Source: Ramlibacter sp. (GTDB lineage Bacteria; Pseudomonadota; Gammaproteobacteria; Burkholderiales; Burkholderiaceae_C). From it: a DNA stretch of 5,651 bases. A program made the translations under genes and the position numbers. The stretch covers positions 1 to 5,651 of the forward strand of contig JAJAZH010000261.1 of assembly GCA_026785815.1 (NCBI GenBank), written 5' to 3'. This document shows positions 1-4,525 of this stretch, in pieces; the stretch's first letter is position 1, and the number at the start of each line of letters is the position of its first letter. The notes under the pieces are model-generated. The model was not told where the DNA came from and searched no databases. It saw only the letters and a list, made by a program, of their open reading frames with translations.

Positions 1-180
1 AGCGCGGCCGATGATCTGTTCGGTACCTTCGACGGTGCGCGTTACACCGCCGAACACGTTCCAGGCGCGCGGTTCATCGGCTACCCGAGCGGCGGCCACC
101 TGTGGGTCGGACACCAGCAAGACGTCGTGGCCGCGATCGCAGACTTCGTCACCAAACATGCAGCTTCCATTGAGCGTTGA
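1..180 (+). CDS. Alpha/beta-fold hydrolase, C-terminal end (partial)
   Basis: The window opens inside a gene in frame 1, which reads 59 codons to a TGA at 178-180. The visible tail matches the end of an alpha/beta hydrolase. The segment PGARFIGYPSGGHLWVGHQ is the loop that carries the catalytic histidine (most likely H33 of the visible part, in GGH). It follows a short strand (ARFIGY) and is followed by the closing helix (DVVAAIADFVTKHA). In this fold the histidine completes a Ser/Asp/His triad, but the nucleophile elbow and the acid lie upstream and cannot be seen, so the substrate is unknown. The gene ends 69 bp before the peptidase gene on the same strand, so the two may be cotranscribed. 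Family assignment is fairly secure from the His loop; specific function is not. Confidence 0.8.
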   Translation, partial: SAADDLFGTFDGARYTAEHVPGARFIGYPSGGHLWVGHQQDVVAAIADFVTKHAASIER

Positions 181-249
181 GCAGTTCTACGGCGCGTTCC
201 GGGCCTACAACACGGCGGTATCGTCGGCGCAGGTAGCCAGGAACTGCCC

Positions 250-1236
250 ATGTCCTTGCTGACAATACTCCTGCTCCTCCAGGTGATGTTGCCGCTGGGG
301 CTGCTGACGTGGCTGGTGGTGGCGCCTGCGCGCAGTCGATTGGGCTGGACGGTGCAGGCCGCAGCGACGGGCGTCGTGCTGTTGTGGCTGCACGCCGCGG
401 CGATCTGGACCGTACCGCCCTGGTGGGTGCTGTGGCTCTATGCCGCACTGTGGGCTACGGGCGTCGCGATCGGACTGCGACGCTGTCGCCGCTGGCCGGC
501 CATGCCGCACGGGTTTTCTGCTTGGAGTGTGGCCGTCGCGCTGCTGGCGTTCGGGGCTTTCGCAGCCAGCGAAGCGGGACACGCGCTTGCCGGCCGCCGG
601 GCGCCTGCGGGCCCGCTGCAGGCGATGCGATTCCCGTTGGCAGGTGGCACATTCCTGGTGGTGAACGGCGGCGACGACATCCGCATCAACGCTCACCTGG
701 AGTCGCGGGACCTGCCCGATCCGAGGTTCAAGGCCTGGCGCGGCAACGGCTACGCAGTCGACCTCGTGGCCATCGATCGCTGGGGCTTGCGCGCCAGTGG
801 TCTGCAGCCCGCAGACAACGCGGTCTACCGCAGCTTCGGCTGGCCGGTACTCTCGCCGTGCGACGCAGTGGTGCTGACCGCCATCGACGGCCGGCCCGAC
901 ATGACGCCGCCCGAGAGCGACACGCTCGAACACCTCGCCGGCAACCATGTGATGTTGGCCTGCGGTGGCGTGCATCCGCGCGTGCATGTGGTCATGGCTC
1001 ACTTCCGCCAGGGCAGCGTTCGCGTTCGCGCAGGCGATGCCGTACAAGCCGGACAGCCCATCGCCGAACTGGGCAACTCCGGCGGCACGGAAGAAGCGCA
1101 CCTGCATATTCACGTCCAGCGACCCGGGAGCACCGAGATGCCCATGGGCGGTGAACGGCTGCCGGCGACTTACTTCGGCCGCTTTCTGGTGCGGGGAGAT
1201 CGCGTCACAGTGGGGACCGAGGGTCAGCGTAAGTAG
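250..1236 (+). CDS. Membrane-anchored M23-family (LytM-like) metallopeptidase
   Basis: A 328-residue protein. Residues 1-107 contain about four hydrophobic membrane segments (roughly 3-25, 36-55, 57-76, 91-107). The rest is a soluble domain, likely on the outer face of the inner membrane, that resembles the M23/LytM fold: GNHVMLAC (231-238), VHVVMAHF with H251, the swivel segment VRAGDAVQAGQPIAELGNSG (259-278), and HLHIH with H284 and H286. M23 enzymes use Zn2+ and usually cut peptidoglycan cross-bridges. The canonical HxxxD first ligand pair is altered: D171 is present in NGYAVDL, but the position four residues before it is Gly. H149 in NAHL may supply the ligand instead, a pattern I recall in a divergent M23 subgroup. 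The ATG at 250 is preceded by AGGA at 239-242 with a 7-nt gap, supporting this start. The protein could be an active hydrolase or a regulatory LytM homologue. Confidence 0.85.
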   Translation: MSLLTILLLLQVMLPLGLLTWLVVAPARSRLGWTVQAAATGVVLLWLHAAAIWTVPPWWVLWLYAALWATGVAIGLRRCRRWPAMPHGFSAWSVAVALLAFGAFAASEAGHALAGRRAPAGPLQAMRFPLAGGTFLVVNGGDDIRINAHLESRDLPDPRFKAWRGNGYAVDLVAIDRWGLRASGLQPADNAVYRSFGWPVLSPCDAVVLTAIDGRPDMTPPESDTLEHLAGNHVMLACGGVHPRVHVVMAHFRQGSVRVRAGDAVQAGQPIAELGNSGGTEEAHLHIHVQRPGSTEMPMGGERLPATYFGRFLVRGDRVTVGTEGQRK

Positions 1237-1241
1237 ACCGC

Positions 1242-1255
1242 GCACGGTCCCGTGC
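1242..1255 (+). terminator. Short hairpin just after the M23 peptidase stop
   Basis: A perfect 6-bp inverted repeat, GCACGG-TC-CCGTGC, begins 5 bp after the TAG of the peptidase gene. The innermost pair must open to make a 4-nt loop, leaving a 5-bp stem. No T-run follows, so this is at best a weak or factor-assisted terminator. It sits in the convergent gap, where it could act on both strands. Confidence 0.3.
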
Positions 1256-1329
1256 CGCGAGCGCCGGGCGTGCGAACGCCTATGCGGTCCATCTGGTTGC
1301 CGTCGACGAGAGCAAGGCGCTGGCGAAAC

Positions 1330-1360
1330 CGGCACCAGCGACCAGCCGGGCGCCGTGCCG
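1330..1360 (-). terminator. Hairpin directly after the translational machinery protein stop
   Basis: CGGCAC (1330-1335) and GTGCCG (1355-1360) are exact inverse complements and abut the stop codon (1361-1363) of the minus-strand gene. Three further pairs (GCG 1338-1340 with CGC 1351-1353) can form across a small internal loop. There is no T-tract. The position suggests an end signal for the usp operon, but the stem is modest. The whole convergent gap 1237-1360 holds no credible gene. Confidence 0.3.
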
Positions 1361-1750
1361 TCAGCCGGCCGGCCGCTTCATGTCGCCGGGGTCCGCGCCC
1401 ATGCGGTCGCGCTTCACGAAGTACTGTCGCGCCACGGCCACCCGTTGTGGATCGCTGGGGCGGTCGACGCTTTCGTAGCCGACCACATTCTTCGCGACCA
1501 GCGGCCGGTGCTTCTCGATGTAGTGCTTGAAGTCGGCCTGCGCCGTCGACGACCCGACGACGACGACTTCCTCGATGCCTTTCATCGCTTCGCAGACTTC
1601 GCCGTAGAACTCGTGCTCGCTGCGAACCTCGCTGCCGTGCTGCCTGGTGTGGTGGGTGTGCGCCTTGATGCGCTCGCTCGCGACGTGCTCTACATCGAAC
1701 TGCAGAACCCTGGCGCTGTGGTGATCGAGCCAGACGATGGCGTGGAACAT
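1361..1750 (-). CDS. Translational machinery protein (eRF1-domain-3-like small protein)
   Basis: A 129-residue protein resembling the proteobacterial family annotated 'translational machinery protein', related to the host-attachment and eRF1-domain-3-like folds. Family hallmarks are the N-terminal strand HAIVWLDHHSARVLQFD (residues 3-19), a His-rich stretch (AHTHHTRQH, 30-38), the central strand EEVVVVGSSTAQADFKHYI (60-78) in which a glycine turn leads into a helix, and the C-terminal HRPLVAKNVVGYESVDRPSD (81-100), then a helix ending ARQYF. Length is normal for the family. The biochemical role is not established; the family name comes from similarity to release-factor and L7Ae-like folds. 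It lies 22 bp downstream of usp on the same strand, so it is probably translated from the usp transcript. No strong Shine-Dalgarno precedes the ATG. The reading frame is open upstream into the gap, but the chosen Met matches how relatives begin. Confidence 0.8.
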   Translation of the reverse strand: MFHAIVWLDHHSARVLQFDVEHVASERIKAHTHHTRQHGSEVRSEHEFYGEVCEAMKGIEEVVVVGSSTAQADFKHYIEKHRPLVAKNVVGYESVDRPSDPQRVAVARQYFVKRDRMGADPGDMKRPAG

Positions 1751-1772
1751 GCTGTCGGTGTCCAGGGTGGTG

Positions 1773-2279
1773 TCAATGAACCGGAGCTGCCGGCAACGCG
1801 ACGCTCGACGCGACCGTCTCGTCAGCCTTCTTGGGCTCGCGTGCGCGGACCAGCAGCACCGGAACCGTTGCCGCCCGCAAGATCTTCTCCGCGTGGCTGC
1901 CCAGCAGCAAGCGCCCCAAACCGCTGCGTCCGTGCGTTCCCAGAACGATCAGGTCCGCACCCCACTTGCCGATCTGATGCAAGACATGTTCGACCAGGCG
2001 ATCGGCAGAGCCGTCCAGCTTCACCACGTCGACCGCGACGCCGCCGGCTCGACCCTGCTCTTGCCGTCGCAACGATCTTCTCCGCAAGGTTCTCCATGTT
2101 GTGCCGAACCTCGCCGGAGACAGTGCCGTAGCCCCGGTTGTTGATCGACAGCGGCAGATCACCGACGACATGGAGCAGACAGACCCGACCGCCAGTCGCT
2201 CGCGCGAGATTGACCGCCTCGTCGAGGCCCGCGTCGGAGATCGGGCGCCGTCGATGGGAACGAGGAGGCGCTGATACAT
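1773..2279 (-). CDS. UspA-family universal stress protein with an internal out-of-frame segment
   Basis: The start MYQRLLVPIDG is the classic Usp beta-1 strand with its nucleotide-contacting Asp. The C-terminal half gives GVAVDVVKLDG, GADLIVLGTHG and then RSGLGRLLLGS, which together form the ATP-binding motif G-x2-G-x9-G-S, followed by VPVLLVR. The product would be a cytoplasmic, ATP-binding Usp of about 168 residues. Between these blocks the open frame gives Arg/Ser-rich nonsense. The neighbouring frame over about 2241-2056 reads ISDAGLDEAVNLARATGGRV, LLHVVGDLPL and MENLAEKIVATARA, which is good Usp sequence. A base therefore appears missing near 2242-2247 and one extra near 2046-2056. This is either sequencing or assembly error, or a gene damaged by two compensating indels. 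The frame is also open upstream to 2468, but the MYQRLLVPIDG start is canonical. It is probably the first gene of an operon with the translational machinery protein, controlled from the FNR-like box at 2343-2356. Confidence 0.8.
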   Translation of the reverse strand: MYQRLLVPIDGARSPTRASTRRSISRERLAVGSVCSMSSVICRCRSTTGATALSPARFGTTWRTLRRRSLRRQEQGRAGGVAVDVVKLDGSADRLVEHVLHQIGKWGADLIVLGTHGRSGLGRLLLGSHAEKILRAATVPVLLVRAREPKKADETVASSVALPAAPVH

Positions 2280-2342
2280 GTCGGTGCCCGATTGAAACCT
2301 GGGAAGCGATTGCGAAGTGTGGGCGCTGGCGAAGTCGCGAGC

Positions 2343-2356
2343 TTGATATGCGTCAA
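2343..2356. promoter_or_regulatory. FNR/Anr-type binding site
   Basis: TTGATATGCGTCAA matches the FNR/Anr consensus TTGAT-N4-ATCAA at 9 of 10 positions; the one change (ATCAA to GTCAA) is common in Anr/Dnr-type sites. Its centre (2349.5) lies about 70 bp before the usp ATG and about 80 bp before the symporter ATG, so it could serve either or both divergent genes. A class II geometry (site centred at -41.5) would place the usp transcript start near 2308. The -10 region there is weak, which is usual for activator-dependent promoters. Regulation by low oxygen is inferred from the site and the neighbouring stress genes. Confidence 0.6.
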
Positions 2357-2363
2357 CCGGCGG

Positions 2364-2377
2364 TTGATCTGGAGCAA
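2364..2377. promoter_or_regulatory. Second, degenerate FNR-like site
   Basis: TTGATCTGGAGCAA has one perfect half-site (TTGAT) and one imperfect half (AGCAA for ATCAA). It begins exactly 21 bp after the first box, about two helical turns, so both would lie on the same DNA face. A single near-match of this quality can occur by chance, so the spacing is the main argument. Confidence 0.25.
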
Positions 2378-2418
2378 GACCGCAGCCCGGCCAGCGTGCG
2401 ACGCTGCGAACCTCGTTC

Positions 2419-2423
2419 GGAGG
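2419..2423 (+). promoter_or_regulatory. Strong ribosome binding site that fixes the symporter start
   Basis: GGAGG lies 5 nt before the ATG at 2429. The reading frame stays open back to an ATG at 2138, but the extra 97 codons lie antisense to usp and have no transporter character. This Shine-Dalgarno selects 2429 as the start. Confidence 0.75.
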
Positions 2424-2428
2424 TCTGC

Positions 2429-3958
2429 ATGTCAATCGCCACAGCATCCGCTCTGCCTGTCGGCCCACCGATCCTTCCCCGCTCGACCGACAACATCGTC
2501 AAGCAGGTCGGACTGATTGCTGCGATCAGCGCGTTGCTGCTGATCCTGTGGCTGCCGGCTGCGGCCCGCCTGCCAGCCGCCGGCCAAGTGATGCTCGCCA
2601 TCCTCGCCTTCGCGGTCATCGTCTGGATGACCGAGGCGCTCGACTACGCGGTGAGCGCAGTCGTGATCGGCGCGCTGATGATCTTCCTGCTGGCCGCAGC
2701 ACCCGACGCCGCCAAGCCGGCCTGCGCCATGGGCACCGGAGCGGCGCTGGCGCTGGCGCTGTCGGGCTTCTCGAACAGCGCCGTCGCGCTCGTTGCCGCC
2801 GCCTGCTTCATCGCCGCCGCGATGACCGCCACCGGCCTCGACCGGCGCATCGCGCTGGTGGTGCTCTCGAAGGTCGGCGCGCGCACGAATCACATCGTCA
2901 TCGGCGCGATGGTCACCGGGTTCCTGCTCTCGTTCATCGTGCCGAGCACGACCGCGCGCGTCGCCTGCCTGGTGCCGATCATGATGGGCTTCATCCTCGC
3001 CTTCAAGGTCGACAAGCGAAGCCGATTCGCCGGCTTGCTGGTGATCACCGCGGCGCAGACCGCCAGCGTCTGGAACGTGGGCATCAAGACGGCAGCGGCG
3101 CAGAACATGGTGGCGTCCGGATTCATCGACAAGCAGTTCGGCACCACCATCACCTGGACCGAATGGTTCATCGCCGGCGCCCCGTTCTCGGCGCTGCTGA
3201 GCGTCGCCGTCTACTTCATCATGACGCGGATGATGAAGCCGGAGATGAAGGAGATCGCCGGCGGCCAGGCGACCATCCGCGAGCAGCTGGCGGCGATCGG
3301 GCCGATGACGGCGAAGGAATGGAAGCTGCTGGCGATCGTGCTCACGCTCCTCGGCTTCTGGGCCACGGAGAAGATGCTGCACGACTTCGACACCTCGTCG
3401 ACGACCATCGCCGCCATCGCCCTGATGCTGCTGCCGCGCCTGGGCGTGATGGACTGGAAGGAGTCGCAGCGCGGATTTCCCTGGGGTACGGTGGTGCTGT
3501 TCGCGGTCGGCATCAGCGTCGGCACCGCCCTGCTGAAGACCAACGCCGCCAGCTGGCTCGCCAACCTGATCGTCCTGCACCTCGGCCTGCAACAGGCCAG
3601 CGCGTTCGCGATCCTGATGCTGCTGTCGCTCTTCCTGATCGTCATCCACCTCGGCTTCGCGAGCGCGACGGCATTGGCCTCGACCATGATCCCGATCATC
3701 ATCAGCGTGCTGGCGGCGGTGCAGACGCCGGGCATCAACGTCATCGGCATGACGATGCTGCTGCAATTCGTGGTGAGCTTCGGGTTCATCCTGCCGGTGA
3801 ATGCGCCGCAGAACATGATCGCCTACGGCACCGGCACCTTCGATGCCCGCGACTTCATCCGTACCGGGCTGGCGATCACCTTGGCCGCGACCGTGCTGCT
3901 GGTGATATTCGCGCTGACCTACTGGCCCTGGATGGGCTACATGACGAAGGCGGCCTGA
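2429..3958 (+). CDS. SLC13/DASS-family anion:sodium symporter
   Basis: A 509-residue, highly hydrophobic inner-membrane protein. After a short N-terminal tail come about 11-13 membrane or re-entrant segments. The DASS (CitT/YbhI/INDY) plan is recognisable: WMTEALDYAVSAV (66-78), the first substrate loop VPSTTARVACLVPIMMG (171-187), the coupling region FPWGTVVLFAVGISVG (350-365), the second substrate loop HLGFASATALASTMIPI (407-423), and the terminal signature ILPVNAPQNMIAYGTGTF (454-471). Family members import di- or tricarboxylates, sulfate or related anions with Na+. Both Ser-Asn-Thr motifs that hold substrate and sodium in VcINDY are changed here, to S173-T174-T175 and S412-A413-T414, and PPN is changed to PQN. 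The substrate therefore cannot be predicted. The gene diverges from usp across a region with an FNR-like box, and its 3' end overlaps a convergent gene by 22 bp. The start at 2429 is fixed by GGAGG at 2419-2423. Family assignment is strong. Confidence 0.9.
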   Translation: MSIATASALPVGPPILPRSTDNIVKQVGLIAAISALLLILWLPAAARLPAAGQVMLAILAFAVIVWMTEALDYAVSAVVIGALMIFLLAAAPDAAKPACAMGTGAALALALSGFSNSAVALVAAACFIAAAMTATGLDRRIALVVLSKVGARTNHIVIGAMVTGFLLSFIVPSTTARVACLVPIMMGFILAFKVDKRSRFAGLLVITAAQTASVWNVGIKTAAAQNMVASGFIDKQFGTTITWTEWFIAGAPFSALLSVAVYFIMTRMMKPEMKEIAGGQATIREQLAAIGPMTAKEWKLLAIVLTLLGFWATEKMLHDFDTSSTTIAAIALMLLPRLGVMDWKESQRGFPWGTVVLFAVGISVGTALLKTNAASWLANLIVLHLGLQQASAFAILMLLSLFLIVIHLGFASATALASTMIPIIISVLAAVQTPGINVIGMTMLLQFVVSFGFILPVNAPQNMIAYGTGTFDARDFIRTGLAITLAATVLLVIFALTYWPWMGYMTKAA

Positions 3959-4212
3959 TGGCGGGCAGGGCGCAGTACGGGCGCACCTGCCAACGCCACG
4001 GCGGGCTTGTCGGCGCCGCGCTTGCGGAGCGTTCCCCGCACATTGCGGATCGCGAAGATGTGAAGGAACTTGGTGATGTGCGCACTCACGGCGAGTGCGG
4101 CCCGCTCGTGTTCGTAGAGTGTCGCCACGTCGTCGATCGGCACGTGAGCTTCAAGAGCCAGGGAGGCCACGATGCGCTTTTCGTCGAGCGGTTTTTCTGG
4201 CTGGGTGGACAT
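3937..4212 (-). CDS. DUF3562-like small protein
   Basis: A 91-residue protein. The conserved block is RIVASLALEAHVPIDDVATL (13-32), then YEHERAALAVSAHITKFL (33-50) and HIFAIRNVRGTLRK (51-64), which matches the helical DUF3562 pattern I recall from Burkholderiales, often near stress and cation-transport genes. The C-terminal 25 residues are Ala/Pro-rich and probably disordered. No signal peptide or membrane segment is seen, so it is likely cytoplasmic. Its function is unknown. The chosen ATG (MSTQPEKPLDEK) has a GCAGG 7 nt upstream. The frame continues to an ATG at 4389, but that extension is low-complexity Ser/Arg/Cys sequence unlike the domain. The last 22 bp overlap the end of the convergent symporter gene, and its 3' coding part contains the hairpin at 3964-3991. 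It is transcribed divergently from the Mg2+ ATPase gene. Confidence 0.75.
   Translation of the reverse strand: MSTQPEKPLDEKRIVASLALEAHVPIDDVATLYEHERAALAVSAHITKFLHIFAIRNVRGTLRKRGADKPAVALAGAPVLRPARHQAAFVM
3964..3991 (+). terminator. Hairpin after the symporter gene
   Basis: GGCAGG-GCGC, a 7-nt loop (AGTACGG), then GCGC-A-CCTGCC: ten base pairs with one bulged A, starting 5 bp after the symporter TGA. There is no following T-run. The strength and placement suggest transcript termination or 3'-end protection for the symporter mRNA. The same bases are codons near the end of the DUF3562-like gene on the other strand. Confidence 0.45.
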
Positions 4213-4512
4213 CGGATGCCTGCAACGTGATTCGGTCGAGGGGACTACCTGGCATGCTCCGGGCAACTGATCGCTGTGTGCCAGTGCGCCGAGCGAGCTG
4301 CTCTTGTTCGAGCTTGCGCCGGTATGTCGACTCCGACTTGATTTGTCGCAAGCAAGCGCCCGGACCGCGGTTTGACGCAGGACCGTCATTCATAGCGAAC
4401 AGACTGAAGCGGCGCACATTCCAGCCGCTTGCCAGCGTCGCCAGCGTCGCGAAGGCTTCGAAGCCCGTCCGGGCAGTCGACCGAGCAGCGTCGTGACCCC
4501 GCCCCGACCGTT
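4213..4512. other. 300-bp divergent intergenic region, no confident gene
   Basis: It separates the DUF3562-like gene (-) from the Mg2+ ATPase gene (+). I see no RNA gene and no good sigma-70 promoter; the best -35-like element is TTGACG at 4372-4377, without a matching -10. A plus-strand reading frame of 80 codons (4254-4496, with GAGGGG at 4238-4243) ends 16 bp before the ATPase start. Its product is Arg/Ser/Cys-rich and unrecognised, so I do not call it a gene. A degenerate FNR-like element (TTGAT-TTGT-CGCAA) sits at 4338-4351. Confidence 0.5.
4431..4448 (+). repeat. Tandem 9-bp direct repeat
   Basis: GCCAGCGTC occurs twice back to back, 65 bp before the ATPase start. It is short and could be slippage. 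No function is evident. Confidence 0.6.
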
Positions 4513-4525
4513 GTGATCGACGGTC
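4506..4525 (+). promoter_or_regulatory. Inverted repeat enclosing the ATPase GTG start
   Basis: GACCGT (4506-4511) and ACGGTC (4520-4525) are exact inverse complements, with the proposed GTG start (4513-4515) in the 8-nt loop between them. In mRNA this would hold the start codon in a hairpin, which could reduce initiation. The stem is only 6 bp and the start codon itself is uncertain. Confidence 0.3.

Noticed and set aside
11..262. 83-codon plus-strand frame at the left edge
   Set aside because: Shifted relative to the alpha/beta hydrolase tail, which explains the same bases with recognisable family sequence.
205..1335. 376-codon minus-strand frame opposite the peptidase gene
   Set aside because: His/Arg/Gln-rich antisense of a gene with clear M23 motifs.
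965..2131. 388-codon plus-strand frame spanning the peptidase end and the minus-strand genes
   Set aside because: It crosses the 3' end of the peptidase gene and the whole translational machinery gene and shows no family features.
2312..2335. GCGAAGT occurring twice in the usp/symporter intergenic region
   Set aside because: Only 7 bp and not tied to any recognisable operator; likely chance.
2138..2428. 97-codon in-frame upstream extension of the symporter gene
   Set aside because: It lies antisense to usp, has Arg/Ser/Pro-rich non-membrane composition, and a perfect GGAGG sits 5 nt before the ATG at 2429.
2280..2468. N-terminal extension of the usp frame up to 2468
   Set aside because: It would run through the FNR-like box and into the symporter gene, and Usp proteins start at MYQRLLVPIDG.
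2432..3766. 444-codon minus-strand frame over the symporter
   Set aside because: Low-complexity His/Arg/Gln/Asp sequence, typical of the antisense of a GC-rich membrane protein gene.
2548..4230. 560-codon plus-strand frame overlapping the symporter
   Set aside because: Very Arg/His/Asp-rich translation with no domain; a shifted-frame shadow of a high-GC gene.
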